NCBI RefSeq assembly: GCF_000300815.1
Contig: NZ_AMRX01000003.1
Location: 248,001 to 312,000, forward strand
Reading direction: 5' to 3'
DNA from: Gayadomonas joobiniege G7
Lineage (GTDB): Bacteria; Pseudomonadota; Gammaproteobacteria; Enterobacterales; Alteromonadaceae
DNA: 64,000 bases
Shown piece after piece: positions 11,020 to 21,427 of the stretch (position 1 is the first letter of the stretch; every line of letters begins with the position of its first letter). The position numbers and the translations under genes were made by a program. The notes under the pieces were generated by a model. That model ran no database searches and was not told where the DNA came from. It saw nothing but the letters and a program-made list of their open reading frames with translations.

Positions 11020-14000
11020 TGAAAATCACACGCGCGCTTGTTTTTATCATTCATAAAATCTGGCTAACAGCTGCTTTGCTGCTGGTAACACTCGCATTAT
11101 TATTGAGTTTAGCGCGCTTATTATTACCATACACTAGCCAATATAAAAACTACTTAGTCGATTGGGTATCAGCGCAAATTGAGCAACCCATTGCCGTTGA
11201 ATCTTTATCCGCAGGCTGGAATGCAACAGGTCCGGTAGCTAGGCTGCAAGACTTTTCTTTTATCGTTGAGCAAAGTGAAAAAACCGGTGTCCAAGTATCT
11301 ATTGATTCAGTCGATTTAGAGCTTAATTTTTGGCAGAGCCTACTAAACCAAAAACCCATAGTGAATAACTTTGTATTGGATGGGGTGGAGCTAGTGATTG
11401 ATTTGCAAAAAGTGAATCAAGCACAAAAAACTGGTGAAGAAATTGCAGTACTTGATCTACTAGAGTCAATTTTTCTAGAACGTTTTCATCGTTTTGATGT
11501 AACCCACAGCTATATTACTTTGATCTCCACCAGTGGCGAAGCACATCAAATTAAAGTTCATCAACTTAAATGGTCTAATCAGGATGAGCAACATAAAAGT
11601 ATTGGGGAATTTTCTTTAGAAGGGCTAAATGAAGATAAATTAGCGTTTATGATAGAGCTCAACGGTAGCTCAGAAAGCCAATATGATGGCCAATTTTATC
11701 TTAAGTCAGATGGCGTAAACTTAGTGCCTTGGTTAAAACCTTTTTTAAACCAAAACGTTAAAAATTTGCAAAGTAAAGTCAGGTTTGAAGGCTGGTTTAA
11801 CATTGCTGATAGTCGACCGCAGGATTTTTTATTAAACCTAGAGCCAAGTGAAGTTAGCTGGTTTATCGGTGACAAATCAGCTCAGCTAGAGTTAGTTAGT
11901 GGTCACTTGCAAGGTGCGTTTAGTGAAGGAGAAGCACGCTTTTATTTAGAAGATTTAAGTATCGCTCAAGGAGATGAGTATTGGGCGAATATTAATTTAC
12001 AGCTACGTAAACAAAAACAAAACTGGCATATGTACAGTGAACGCCTAAACCTTCAGCCGCTTAAAAGTATTTTACCACTGTTAGACTTGCCAGCTAAGAG
12101 CGGCGAACTGATGTCAGCGATAGGTGGGCAGCCTGCACTCGAATCTGTATATTTTTCGTATTTTAATGATGAACGCTGGTTAACTCGTGGTCGCCTGATC
12201 GACCTTTCATTAAAACCAAAAATGTCATTGCCCAAACTAGATAATGTCACCGCCGAATTTATCGGCGATCAATCCTTTGTTAATGTCGCTTGGCAGGTGC
12301 CTGAACAATCGGTGCAGTGGCCAGCGATTTATGCGGATAATGAAGTTACCCTGGCGGCCCAGTTTACTACTCGGTTGAAACAGCTTGGCGAGCAAAACTG
12401 GCGTTTTTTAGTGCAACCTGAGCTATTTGAATTTAACCATCATGCCGTTGATTTTTCTGTTGTATTGCATAATGAAATAGAGCGTGAAAACCAATTGTCG
12501 ATGTTTATATCGTTACCCGAAATGGCACTGACAGACGTTAAAAAGTTATTGCCAGAAAAAATTCTGGGCGCTGAAACCTACGCATATTTATCACGTTCCT
12601 TAATAAGCGGCCAACTCGCCGAGGCACAATTGGTTTTTGAAGGGCCTCCAGTCGATTTTCCGTTTGAAAATAATCATAGCGGAAAAATGTTGGCTCGACT
12701 GACACTGCAAAACAGTGAATTTGAATTTCAACCTGATTGGCCGGTAGCGAATGATTTGGCGATGCAACTTACGTTTAACAACCAAAGTTTATCGCTCACG
12801 AGCGAACAAGGTGAGTTATTAGGGGCCAAATTAATTAAGTTTAACGCCAATATTCCAGATTTATTGGACCCAGATATTACATTAACGATTGCCGCCGACG
12901 TTCAAGCTGAAGCCAGCCAAGCAACTAATATTCTTTTAAATAGCAGTTTGAAAACGTCAGTTGGCACAGCATTGGAACAGCTCAATATTGAAGGTGTCAT
13001 TAAACACAGGCTTAACCTTATGATACCTTTGCAACGTAGTCGTGATTTAAATGCAAGTGGTGAGATCTGGTTTGCCAATAATAAAATGACCATCAGCGGA
13101 CCTGACTTTGAACTCACTCATATTAATGGTTTGCTCAAATTTGATATGGACGAGCTAGATGCCAAAAAATTGTCTTTTGATTGGGGGCCAGTCCCTTACC
13201 AAGTGGATTTAACTGGCCAACAATTAGACTCAGGGTATCAGGTTGATTTAGCTTTATCTGGCGACTGGCCTGTTGATGCCATATTGGCGCAAACGGGTTA
13301 TTTAAAAATGTCTGATAGACTGAAAGGCAACGCCAAGGTTGAAGGACATTTAGCGTTAACTTTTCCTAACGAAGGTTTTAGTTATCGTCTCGATATGGTG
13401 TCGGATCTGCAAGGGGTTCAAATTTCACTGCCGCAACCTTACAACAAACACAAAGACTTTCAGCGCTTTACCCGACTCTTGGTCAAAGGTGACCAAAACA
13501 TCAGCCAAATCGAACTAGAGTCAGGAGAAAATTTATTCTTTAATGCCGTGCTTCCGCATCAAATGGCTCGTTTTAGCCGAGCCTATTTGGTGCTCGGGCA
13601 AGATTTGTTATCGCAACCAGCGACAGGTTTCAACATTGCTGTATACCTGCCACAAGCTGATTTTTCATCGTATTTAAGTTTACTCAGCGATATCACTGAA
13701 GATAGTGAACGACAGCAAAAAAGTAGTGAACAGCCAGTGATAGATTTACCTGAGCGGGTACGTGGTCGTTTGGGCGAATTCAGCTTAGGTCCTCTGAATT
13801 GGCATAATACAGATATTGATTTGCAGCGCCGCAACGACAATTGGCAAATTAAATTGCGTGCAGAGCAGTTTGATGGGTTAATCACTTTCAATACTGATTT
13901 ATACCGAGAGGGTATTCAAATATCAGCTGAACGTATGCGGTTCGATCCTCAGTTATCAGAGTTAGTTGAACAAGTGCCAAGTGCGGATGACGAGCAAGAG

Positions 14001-14879
14001 ATTCGAGATATTTTTAACAGTTTGCCAGATATTAGTTTAACTTGCCGTCAATGCCAATTTAGAGAAAAAAATCTTGGCCAAGTTGATTTAAAATTAGTCC
14101 GTACTTCCCCACAAGATATCTCGTTGCAGGGTTTTAAATTAAATTATCGTGGTAATTGGGTTGAAGCCAATGGCGTTTGGCGAATGGGAGCGAATAATAA
14201 AAGTCAAACTAGGCTAAAAGGCAAGTTGCACAGTGATGATTTTGGCTGGTGGTTGCGTGATTATCAGCTAAGCTCTGCGATTAGAGACTCTAGAGCAGAT
14301 GCTGAATTTAGTTTTAGTTGGCCAAATGCACCTATGTCTTTGCAAACTGGTCTTATGAATGGGGAAGTTAATTGGCGTTTAGGTGAAGGTTATTTAACCG
14401 AAGTTTCAGATAAAGGTGCACGTTTATTAAGCTTATTAAGCCTTGATTCTTTGGTCAGAAAGCTCCGCTTAGATTTTCGGGACGTTTTTAGTAAAGGCCT
14501 GTTCTACAACAGTTTGAAAGGAGATTTAACCATTCAAAATGGGGTGGTGCATACTGACAATACACATATGGATGGTGTGGCCGGGAATATGGATATTCGT
14601 GGTAGTACCAATTTAGTTGATGAAACTCTCAATTATAAAGTTAAATTTAGCCCAAAAATAACGTCAAGCTTACCGGTTTTAATTGCTTGGATGGTTAACC
14701 CTGTCACTGGTATTGCTGCGTTAGCTATAGATCAGGTGATCGAATCGGCTGATGTAATTTCACAAATAGAATTTGTAATTCATGGTACTATTGACACTCC
14801 TAAGGTAGTTGAAACTGGACGGGAGAGCAAAGAAATTAAAATCCCGAAAAATAAACAGTTAAAAAACACTAAAAAATAA
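11019..14879 (+). CDS. yhdP: AsmA-like phospholipid transport protein YhdP
   Basis: Very large envelope protein (1286 aa; E. coli 1266). One N-terminal membrane anchor (~residues 15-35) is followed by a long periplasmic repeating beta-groove. In E. coli, YhdP, TamB and YdbH are redundant conduits carrying phospholipids to the outer membrane. Supporting features are the start MKITRALVFIIHKIW, the segment GEVNWRLGEGYLTEVSDKGARL near residue 1120 typical of the AsmA/DUF3971 C-terminus, and the rng-yhdP-tldD order. The GTG start overlaps the rng stop by one base. The C-terminus is Lys-rich. No frameshift was seen. Confidence 0.93.
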   Translation: MKITRALVFIIHKIWLTAALLLVTLALLLSLARLLLPYTSQYKNYLVDWVSAQIEQPIAVESLSAGWNATGPVARLQDFSFIVEQSEKTGVQVSIDSVDLELNFWQSLLNQKPIVNNFVLDGVELVIDLQKVNQAQKTGEEIAVLDLLESIFLERFHRFDVTHSYITLISTSGEAHQIKVHQLKWSNQDEQHKSIGEFSLEGLNEDKLAFMIELNGSSESQYDGQFYLKSDGVNLVPWLKPFLNQNVKNLQSKVRFEGWFNIADSRPQDFLLNLEPSEVSWFIGDKSAQLELVSGHLQGAFSEGEARFYLEDLSIAQGDEYWANINLQLRKQKQNWHMYSERLNLQPLKSILPLLDLPAKSGELMSAIGGQPALESVYFSYFNDERWLTRGRLIDLSLKPKMSLPKLDNVTAEFIGDQSFVNVAWQVPEQSVQWPAIYADNEVTLAAQFTTRLKQLGEQNWRFLVQPELFEFNHHAVDFSVVLHNEIERENQLSMFISLPEMALTDVKKLLPEKILGAETYAYLSRSLISGQLAEAQLVFEGPPVDFPFENNHSGKMLARLTLQNSEFEFQPDWPVANDLAMQLTFNNQSLSLTSEQGELLGAKLIKFNANIPDLLDPDITLTIAADVQAEASQATNILLNSSLKTSVGTALEQLNIEGVIKHRLNLMIPLQRSRDLNASGEIWFANNKMTISGPDFELTHINGLLKFDMDELDAKKLSFDWGPVPYQVDLTGQQLDSGYQVDLALSGDWPVDAILAQTGYLKMSDRLKGNAKVEGHLALTFPNEGFSYRLDMVSDLQGVQISLPQPYNKHKDFQRFTRLLVKGDQNISQIELESGENLFFNAVLPHQMARFSRAYLVLGQDLLSQPATGFNIAVYLPQADFSSYLSLLSDITEDSERQQKSSEQPVIDLPERVRGRLGEFSLGPLNWHNTDIDLQRRNDNWQIKLRAEQFDGLITFNTDLYREGIQISAERMRFDPQLSELVEQVPSADDEQEIRDIFNSLPDISLTCRQCQFREKNLGQVDLKLVRTSPQDISLQGFKLNYRGNWVEANGVWRMGANNKSQTRLKGKLHSDDFGWWLRDYQLSSAIRDSRADAEFSFSWPNAPMSLQTGLMNGEVNWRLGEGYLTEVSDKGARLLSLLSLDSLVRKLRLDFRDVFSKGLFYNSLKGDLTIQNGVVHTDNTHMDGVAGNMDIRGSTNLVDETLNYKVKFSPKITSSLPVLIAWMVNPVTGIAALAIDQVIESADVISQIEFVIHGTIDTPKVVETGRESKEIKIPKNKQLKNTKK

Positions 14880-14896
14880 ACGCAATGGGGGCAAAC

Positions 14897-15712
14897 ATGA
14901 AGATTTCGTTAGTTACCGTGCAAATGACTTCAGCACCTTCTGTTGAAAAAAACCTTCGTTGGCTGGGTGAGCAACTCAATCAATTCAATAAAACCCTACC
15001 TACTTTGGTCGTATTGCCTGAATGTTTCGCCTGTTTTGGTGGCAATGAAAATGCGCAATTAACGGTTGCTGAAGAGTTTGGCCAAGGTGCAATTCAACAC
15101 TTTATTGCCAACCAAGCGAAAAAAAAAGGGGTTTGGATCCTTGCTGGTAGCATGCCGTTAAAAAGCAAACAAAACAATAAAATACTGGCGGCAAGCTTGC
15201 TATTTTCGCCCGATGGAAGCTGTGTTGCACATTATAATAAAATGCACTTATTTGATGTTGAAGTGGCTGACTCAACACGTCATTACCATGAAAGTGCAAC
15301 GACTGAAGCAGGCGAGCAAATTGTGGTGGTGGATACTGAGCTTGGCAGAATAGGGTTAAGTATTTGTTATGATCTCAGGTTCGCCGAACTCTACCGCGCG
15401 ATGCAAGCACAAGGTGCCGATATCATTTGTGTACCAAGTGCGTTTACCCAGTTGACAGGGGCCGCTCACTGGCAACCCTTGGTGCAAGCCCGTGCGATAG
15501 AAAATCAAGTTTTTATGGTAGCAGCTAATCAAACAGGCCAACATGAAAATGGTCGTCAAACCTATGGTCATTCTATGGTAGTCGACCCTTGGGGCGAAAT
15601 TTTACATTGTCAAAAAATGGCTACAGGCCTAGCTGAATCCACGGTTGAGCTAAACCGGTTGAATGAAATACGGGCAAAAATGCCTAATTTAAAACATCGT
15701 AAACTATTTTAA
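14897..15712 (+). CDS. Nitrilase-family amidohydrolase, probable deaminated glutathione amidase
   Basis: Carbon-nitrogen hydrolase of the Nit1/YbeM branch, which in characterised members removes the amide from deaminated glutathione, a metabolite-repair reaction. The catalytic triad is visible: Glu in LPECFACFGG, Lys in HYNKMHLFDV and Cys in SICYDLRFAELYR. The MHLFDV context is typical of Nit1 enzymes rather than true nitrilases. ATG 14897 is preferred because GGGG lies 5-9 nt upstream, whereas the in-frame ATG at 14885 lacks a site; this gives 271 aa. It is placed between yhdP and tldD and cotranscribed with both; this placement is common in marine gammaproteobacteria but not in E. coli. Substrate specificity is inferred. 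Confidence 0.85.
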   Translation: MKISLVTVQMTSAPSVEKNLRWLGEQLNQFNKTLPTLVVLPECFACFGGNENAQLTVAEEFGQGAIQHFIANQAKKKGVWILAGSMPLKSKQNNKILAASLLFSPDGSCVAHYNKMHLFDVEVADSTRHYHESATTEAGEQIVVVDTELGRIGLSICYDLRFAELYRAMQAQGADIICVPSAFTQLTGAAHWQPLVQARAIENQVFMVAANQTGQHENGRQTYGHSMVVDPWGEILHCQKMATGLAESTVELNRLNEIRAKMPNLKHRKLF

Positions 15713-15721
15713 GTGAGTCGT

Positions 15722-17164
15722 ATGAGCACAATTGTTGATAACCTGTTGATCGCAAACGATCTGCATGTTGATACGCTAGAACAAAATTTATCTTTTATGC
15801 ATCAGCATAAACTGGACTATGCTGATTTATTTTTCCAATCGAGTCGTCACGAATCTTGGGTATTAGAAGACGGTATTGTTAAAGAAGCTTCGTTTAACCT
15901 AGAAAAAGGGGTGGGGGTAAGAGCCGTAGATGGTGATAAAACTGGTTTTGCTTACTCAGATGAAATCAACGCCACTGCATTGCGCGCAGCGGCCGATGCC
16001 GCACGCAGTATCAGCCGTTCAGGTGCGAGCTTTCGCGTTAAAACGGCACCTGAGGTCAGTTATAAAAAGATTTATCAAGCACAAGACCCTTTTAGCAGTT
16101 TGCAACCAGAGCAAAAGGTTCAGTTGTTAAAAGATCTTGAGGCGGTTGCGCGCGCGCAAGACAATAAAGTCAGTCAGGTGATCGCCAGTTTATCTGCTGT
16201 TTACGAAGAAGTATTAATTATCGCGAGTGATGGCACATTAGCGACAGATGTGCGGCCTCTGGTGCGCTTAAACTGTACTGTATTGGTCGATCATAATGGG
16301 CGTCGCGAATCAGGTTCTTGTGGCGGAGGCGGTCGTACTGATTATAGCTACTTTTTTGAACCTTACGGTGAGCAACCTAGATATCACAGTTATGCGAAAG
16401 AAGCGGTGCGCCAAGCACTATTGAACCTTGAAGCGGTCGCTGCACCGGCCGGAAGCATGCCGGTCGTATTAGGCTCTGGCTGGCCTGGTGTTTTGTTGCA
16501 TGAAGCTGTTGGTCATGGTTTAGAAGGTGATTTTAATCGCAAAGGCTCCTCTGTTTATAGTCGACAGATGGGACAGAAAGTGGCTTCTGACCTATGCACT
16601 ATTGTGGATGATGCCACACTCGCCAATCGCCGAGGTTCACTGAATGTTGACGATGAAGGTGTACCCGGTGGTTATAATGTTCTGATAGAAAAAGGCGTTT
16701 TACGTGGTTACATGCAAGATAAAATGAATGCTCGATTAATGGGCGTGGCTTCAACAGGTAACGCGCGCCGCGAGAGTTACGCTCATTTGCCAATGCCGCG
16801 AATGACTAATACTTATATGCTGGGTGGGCAGAGCGATCCAGAAGAAATCATTCGCTCAGTTAAAAAAGGCCTATATGCCCCAAACTTTGGCGGCGGTCAA
16901 GTTGATATTACGTCAGGTAATTTCGTTTTTTCTAGCTCTGAAGCTTATTTAATTGAAGATGGTAAAATCACTGCACCAGTTAAAGGTGCAACTTTGATTG
17001 GCAATGGCAAAGAAGCTATGCAAAAAGTGTCTATGGTTGGCAATGACTTAAAACTGGATTTAGGCGTGGGCGTATGCGGCAAAGACGGCCAAAGTGTGCC
17101 TGTTGGGGTTGGTCAACCGACCTTGAAGCTTGATGAATTAGTCGTTGGCGGTACAGGCCAATAG
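15722..17164 (+). CDS. tldD: Metalloprotease TldD
   Basis: Zn-dependent protease subunit acting with TldE/PmbA, known for processing microcin B17 and CcdA. The Zn-binding helix [12 protein letters not shown] carries both His and the Glu, and the [20 protein letters not shown] segment is close to E. coli TldD. Length from ATG 15722 is 480 aa (E. coli 481). A GTG at 15713, right after the nitrilase stop, is a possible alternative start adding three residues. pmbA/tldE is not in this window. It ends the yhdP-nit-tldD run, and pyrC follows after 26 bp. Confidence 0.94.
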   Translation: MSTIVDNLLIANDLHVDTLEQNLSFMHQHKLDYADLFFQSSRHESWVLEDGIVKEASFNLEKGVGVRAVDGDKTGFAYSDEINATALRAAADAARSISRSGASFRVKTAPEVSYKKIYQAQDPFSSLQPEQKVQLLKDLEAVARAQDNKVSQVIASLSAVYEEVLIIASDGTLATDVRPLVRLNCTVLVDHNGRRESGSCGGGGRTDYSYFFEPYGEQPRYHSYAKEAVRQALLNLEAVAAPAGSMPVVLGSGWPGVLLHEAVGHGLEGDFNRKGSSVYSRQMGQKVASDLCTIVDDATLANRRGSLNVDDEGVPGGYNVLIEKGVLRGYMQDKMNARLMGVASTGNARRESYAHLPMPRMTNTYMLGGQSDPEEIIRSVKKGLYAPNFGGGQVDITSGNFVFSSSEAYLIEDGKITAPVKGATLIGNGKEAMQKVSMVGNDLKLDLGVGVCGKDGQSVPVGVGQPTLKLDELVVGGTGQ

Positions 17165-17190
17165 CCAGCAGTCTATACAGGAATAAAATA

Positions 17191-18228
17191 ATGAATAAAA
17201 TTACCATACAAACACCAGATGATTGGCATTTGCATTTGCGCGATGGTGCTATGTTACAGGAAACTGTGCCAGCCAGCGCACGCTGTTTTAACCGCGCAAT
17301 CATTATGCCTAACCTTGTGCCGCCGGTTACCAACGCGGACATGTTAAATAATTATCGTGAGCGTATTTTAGCAGCGCTGCCTGATGGGCAAAGCTTTGAA
17401 CCATTAATGACGTTATATTTAACGAATCAAACGACAGCCGCTGATATAAAAGCGGCCAAAGCCGCTGGCGCAGTTGCTTGCAAGTTATATCCAGCAGGTG
17501 CGACGACTAATTCAGATGCTGCAGTTAAAACATTAACCGCTTTGTACCCTGTATTTGAAACTATGGCGGCGGAAGGGTTGCTGTTATTAATTCATGGCGA
17601 AGTGACTGACCATGAAATTGATATTTTTGATCGCGAAAAAATATTCATTGAGCGTTATTTACAAGATATCGTGAGCCGTTTCCCTCAGCTTAAAGTCGTT
17701 TTTGAACATATTACGACCGCAGATGCGGCAGAGTTTGTTCTTGCTGGTCCAGATAATTTAGCGGCAACTATCACCCCGCAGCATTTGTTATTAAACCGCA
17801 ACGATTTATTAGTGGGCGGTGTTAAACCACATAACTATTGTTTGCCTGTATTAAAGCGAAATACGCATCAAAAGGCGTTGCGATCTGCAGTGCAATCTGG
17901 CTCTAAAAAATTCTTTTTAGGCACGGATTCAGCACCGCATGAAAAATCTAAAAAAGAGTCAGCTTGTGGCTGCGCCGGTTGTTATAGTGCTTGGAGTGCG
18001 ATTGAGTTATATGCGCAGGTATTTGATGATTTAGGCGCATTAGATAAATTAGAAGCTTTTGCTAGCCATAATGGACCCGATTTTTATGGTTTACCCCGTA
18101 ACTCAGGTCAGATAACCTTGGTCAAAGAAAGCTGGACTTTGCCAGAACAATTAACATTAGCTGACGGCAGTTTAATGGTACCGTTTTTTGCCGGCCAGCA
18201 AGTCAATTGGAAACTAGCAGCTGAATAA
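17191..18228 (+). CDS. pyrC: Dihydroorotase PyrC
   Basis: Zn enzyme of de novo pyrimidine synthesis that cyclises carbamoyl-aspartate to dihydroorotate. Class II features are the N-terminal metal-binding [10 protein letters not shown], the carbamylated Lys in [12 protein letters not shown], and [12 protein letters not shown] with the catalytic Asp. The length of 345 aa is near E. coli's 348. The start follows CAGGAATAA. A strong intrinsic terminator begins about 20 bp after the stop. It is unlikely to be functionally tied to tldD despite the short gap. Confidence 0.96.
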   Translation: MNKITIQTPDDWHLHLRDGAMLQETVPASARCFNRAIIMPNLVPPVTNADMLNNYRERILAALPDGQSFEPLMTLYLTNQTTAADIKAAKAAGAVACKLYPAGATTNSDAAVKTLTALYPVFETMAAEGLLLLIHGEVTDHEIDIFDREKIFIERYLQDIVSRFPQLKVVFEHITTADAAEFVLAGPDNLAATITPQHLLLNRNDLLVGGVKPHNYCLPVLKRNTHQKALRSAVQSGSKKFFLGTDSAPHEKSKKESACGCAGCYSAWSAIELYAQVFDDLGALDKLEAFASHNGPDFYGLPRNSGQITLVKESWTLPEQLTLADGSLMVPFFAGQQVNWKLAAE

Positions 18229-18232
18229 ACAG

Positions 18233-18598
18233 TTAACTTAAATCTAACCAAGGCTCGTGTTTTTCACGGGCCTTTTTTTTATTTTTTTCGGTTTTGGGCG
18301 TTTCAATCTGATGCGTTAACTGTGGCACTTGCTCACTGCCGATGGTTACACTGGCCTCTGTTGGATCTTTAGCGACACTGGTGTGATTAAGCTGAGCTTG
18401 TAAGCTTGCAATTTGATTTGATTGTTGCGTCACTTCTTGTTTTAACAACGACAGCTCTCGGTGGGTTTTATAATAACCAAAATACCAAAGTAGCAGAGGC
18501 CGCAATAATACCAATAAGGCGATAAAAGAAATAAAAACAAAAGCTATATTAACGTAAAACTGGTTCTCAGAGAGCCACTGCAAAATATGCTCGAACAT
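18233..18598 (-). CDS. Hypothetical membrane protein with coiled-coil tail
   Basis: Small protein of 121 aa that I do not recognise. One clear membrane segment lies near residues 17-42 (FVFISFIALLVLLRPLLLWYF). A heptad-like stretch follows at ~48-70 (LSLLKQEVTQQSNQIASLQAQL). A Ser/Thr/Glu-rich linker leads to a highly basic tail before the last residues EPWLDLS. It lies 2 nt after the neighbouring 96-aa gene, so the pair is probably one operon. Its 3' end coincides with the pyrC terminator read on the other strand. Function unknown; a membrane-tethered adaptor is possible but not shown. Confidence 0.65.
   Translation of the reverse strand: MFEHILQWLSENQFYVNIAFVFISFIALLVLLRPLLLWYFGYYKTHRELSLLKQEVTQQSNQIASLQAQLNHTSVAKDPTEASVTIGSEQVPQLTHQIETPKTEKNKKKAREKHEPWLDLS
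18250..18280 (+). terminator. Intrinsic terminator of pyrC
   Basis: Stem AAGGCTCGTG (18250-18259) / CACGGGCCTT (18265-18274) with a T5 loop, followed by a run of T residues. A strong rho-independent terminator for the plus strand. It lies entirely within the 3' coding end of the convergent 121-aa gene. Confidence 0.9.
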
Positions 18599-18600
18599 GT

Positions 18601-18891
18601 TTAAAACTTCAGTTGAGAAATAGGTTTGGCGGTATATTTTAAATCAATTTGGTATTCAGTTTCACCGGTTTTAACAAAAAAGAAGGTTTTTTCCCGTTTA
18701 AAAACTTCGTGCAAATAGAGGTTCTTAACGTGTGGACGACGCTCGGGTTGCATGTCTGTCAGTTCAACAGTATAGCGTGTCACTAAAATATTTTTATACT
18801 CAGGTGCGGTAATTAATAAAAGCTCTTTTCTTGGATCGCGTAACTGAATTGTGCTGTTGGTAACTGAAAAAGTTTGGCTATTATCAAACAA
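18601..18891 (-). CDS. Hypothetical protein, 96 aa
   Basis: An unrecognised soluble protein, rich in charged and aromatic residues (EVFKREKTFFFVKTGETEYQ) and beta-prone, without signal peptide or membrane segment. It starts with ATG at 18891 and is followed after 2 nt by the 121-aa membrane protein gene, so they are probably co-expressed. The upstream 150 bp separate it from the chemoreceptor terminator. Codon use looks like that of the neighbours. No function is proposed. Confidence 0.6.
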   Translation of the reverse strand: MFDNSQTFSVTNSTIQLRDPRKELLLITAPEYKNILVTRYTVELTDMQPERRPHVKNLYLHEVFKREKTFFFVKTGETEYQIDLKYTAKPISQLKF

Positions 18892-19024
18892 ACCGAGATC
18901 CTCGTTTTTGACTTCGACTTAACTATTTTAGACCATTAAAAATAGATAAGGTAATTTTAAACAAATGAGTAGTTTACAGAAAATTGATCAAAGTGCCCAT
19001 AGGTAGGTCGATAAATTTGTACTT

Positions 19025-19051
19025 GCAAAAAAGAGGGGGGTGCACCCCTCT
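19025..19051 (-). terminator. Intrinsic terminator of the chemoreceptor gene
   Basis: On the minus strand, AGAGGGG and CCCCTCT (19051-19032 region, 4-6 nt loop) form a GC-rich stem followed by T6. The stem overlaps the stop codon of the chemoreceptor gene. Confidence 0.88.
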
Positions 19052-21197
19052 ATCTGTGGCTGCTAACTTCAAAGGTGCTGACAAGTTGTTGGAGGCGGTT
19101 GGCGGTCGTGTCAACCAAGTTAGAGCTAGCGGCCAGTTCGTCAATGGCTTTAGCCATTTTAGCACTGACTTCGGTAACGTTACGCGCTGTTTCTCCATTA
19201 CGCGAACTGTTTTGCTCGATCACACTAATGGTTTCAAACATTTGCTCAACAATCGCATGCAGCTCTTGGTTTTCACTTGAAGCCGCTTCGGTTAATTTAA
19301 GGCTTTGATCAACATCTTTAACCCCTGATTCCATAAAGTTTACGGCCTCTTGAGTTTCTCCTTGCAGACCCTGAATCATAGACTGAATATCTTGTGCTGC
19401 TTCAGCGGTGCGACTAGCAAGCCCTCGCACTTCATCGGCAACCACAGAAAACCCTCGTCCGTGTTCGCCTGCTCTTGCGGCTTCAATGGCGGCGTTTAAT
19501 GCCAGTAGGTTGGTTTGGTTAGTAATTTCAGTGATCACATTAATGATATTGCCGATTTCACCCATACGCGCATCGATCGACTGCACACTATGCGCGGTTT
19601 TATCAACGATATCCCGTATCGCTTGGGTGCCGGCGCGCGCATCTTGATAGTCTTCTTTAGCCTTTTTAACGACATTTGCCATCGTCGTTTTCATATTTTC
19701 CGCGGTATCTGCGGCCGTTAAAATGACTTCTCGTTGTTTTTCGATCAACTCTTGCATATGTTGCATCGATTGGTGAACCTGAGCAGAACTCGTGCGCGCT
19801 TCCTGATTCCGCTCGACCATGGTTTCATTTGTTTCTTTTACGTTTAATGATGCACTAATGACCTGGCCGACAATGCCATCTAGGTTGTCGATAAAACTGT
19901 TGATCCAGCGACTCATATCACCCGTTTCGTCATGTTTGATGCGGCTGGCATCTAAACGTTGACTTAAATTACCTTCTCCTTCAGCAATTGTTCGGATCAC
20001 TGAGGTCATTTCATTCAGTCTTTTACTGACTTTATTGGTTCCAAACGCGGAAAAAACAAAACAACTGACTATTGCTAAGCCAGCGGTAATGCCAGTAGCC
20101 AACCATTGTGGTAAGTCAGTTAAGGTTAATAAAGCGTGCTCTGTGCCTAAAATAACTATCAGCATAGTTAAATAAACTTTCATTAAACCCAGGTTAATTG
20201 AGCGGCGGCGGTAAACTTCTTCTAAATCCCCTTCACACATCATGCCCCAGGTATCATCAGATCCCTCAAGTGAAAAGGTAACCCCTTTACCTATCACCGG
20301 AATATGACGGTAATCAGAATATGCAGGGTAGGTGACAAAGAGGTTTTCGCCGTTGCGTATGGTTTCACGCACCCCAGGGTGCAATTGGCCGGTCGCTGGG
20401 TCGGTAAAGCGGATTTCAAATTCGGTATGACGTCTAACTTGAACAACACCATAGCCGGTATGAATACCGGACTTTAAGTTTTCACCATGACTAAAAGTAC
20501 TATCTTCAAACCTTGAACGAGAAAGTGCCGTGCCAATTTGGATGCTGGGATCAAAATCAGACTTAACCATAAACAAATAGTTATCGCCAGATTCTTGGTA
20601 AATGTGGCCCGCTTCACGTTGAATCAAATCGCCCAGTACATCATTGGGTACACGAGCACACAAAAACGCAATGGTTTTCCCATCCATCCGAATGGGTTGA
20701 TAAAACATCAGTGTCACTTCGTCGTGAAACTTGGAGCTTGAGGGGCCTATTTCAAGCGTTAAATTGTCGGTATAGGGGCCATGTAAGAACTTGCTATCTT
20801 TTGCTCTCTGGAGTGCTTTGTTTTGTTGATGTATTTTGCCGGCGCGACCTGAATAAGTAGATAAAATGACTTTGCCATCAGGGTCGAGCAAAAATAACTC
20901 AGAAATATCTGGCGCACTGGCTTTTTTCTTAAGAAGCAAACTTTGGTTATTATTCAGCGTTTGCAAGTCTAATAACTCAATAACAGATTCCAGATGTTCC
21001 CAATGAGAACGCACCCACATTTGCAATATTTTAACACGGGTGGCAGCTATGCCTTCAAAGGTTTGCTCAACGGCTGGGTACATGCTGCGGTTAACAAAAC
21101 ATGACCAACCTAATGCGATTTTACCATTAGCTCCAAACCAGGGGAGCCAAGATTTTTCTTTAGAACTGAGCTGCATCAAACGACTTTTTAACTGCAT
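19050..21197 (-). CDS. Methyl-accepting chemotaxis protein with Cache-like sensor, Aer-like topology
   Basis: Chemoreceptor of ~715 aa. The first ~330 residues form a sensor region with Cache-like features ([35 protein letters not shown]; a final [13 protein letters not shown]). Two membrane helices follow at about 338-355 and 367-385, separated by only ~12 residues, then HAMP (~385-440) and a long signalling coiled coil. The highly conserved hairpin tip ([35 protein letters not shown]) is intact at ~555-595. No N-terminal membrane helix is evident, so the sensor may be cytoplasmic as in Aer. The ATG at 21197 is preferred over the TTG at 21203. It is a single gene with its own terminator, and the ligand is unknown. 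Confidence 0.85.
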   Translation of the reverse strand: MQLKSRLMQLSSKEKSWLPWFGANGKIALGWSCFVNRSMYPAVEQTFEGIAATRVKILQMWVRSHWEHLESVIELLDLQTLNNNQSLLLKKKASAPDISELFLLDPDGKVILSTYSGRAGKIHQQNKALQRAKDSKFLHGPYTDNLTLEIGPSSSKFHDEVTLMFYQPIRMDGKTIAFLCARVPNDVLGDLIQREAGHIYQESGDNYLFMVKSDFDPSIQIGTALSRSRFEDSTFSHGENLKSGIHTGYGVVQVRRHTEFEIRFTDPATGQLHPGVRETIRNGENLFVTYPAYSDYRHIPVIGKGVTFSLEGSDDTWGMMCEGDLEEVYRRRSINLGLMKVYLTMLIVILGTEHALLTLTDLPQWLATGITAGLAIVSCFVFSAFGTNKVSKRLNEMTSVIRTIAEGEGNLSQRLDASRIKHDETGDMSRWINSFIDNLDGIVGQVISASLNVKETNETMVERNQEARTSSAQVHQSMQHMQELIEKQREVILTAADTAENMKTTMANVVKKAKEDYQDARAGTQAIRDIVDKTAHSVQSIDARMGEIGNIINVITEITNQTNLLALNAAIEAARAGEHGRGFSVVADEVRGLASRTAEAAQDIQSMIQGLQGETQEAVNFMESGVKDVDQSLKLTEAASSENQELHAIVEQMFETISVIEQNSSRNGETARNVTEVSAKMAKAIDELAASSNLVDTTANRLQQLVSTFEVSSHR

Positions 21198-21365
21198 CGG
21201 CAAACCTTGAGACGAATAAAATTGAACGTTTGATAAAGTTATGCAATAAGAATGCCTAACTTTTAAAAATTAAATAAAGGATTATAAATTCGTATTAACT
21301 TGGTGCAATTTAACAAGTTTATGTCTGTTCACTGTGCAAAATCTAAAATATGTCTAAAAGATAGG

Positions 21366-21397
21366 CCAATGCAGTGTCTAGTGTTGCACTGCATTGG
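21366..21397 (-). terminator. Stem-loop after yebC-like gene (probable terminator)
   Basis: Perfect 11-bp inverted repeat CCAATGCAGTG / CACTGCATTGG with a 10-nt loop, 30 bp downstream of the yebC-like stop on the minus strand. The following sequence on that strand is only moderately U-rich (TATCTTTTAG), so efficiency is uncertain. Confidence 0.55.
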
Positions 21398-21427
21398 TGA
21401 TTTGTGGTGTTTTTTGGTGCAACTTTT

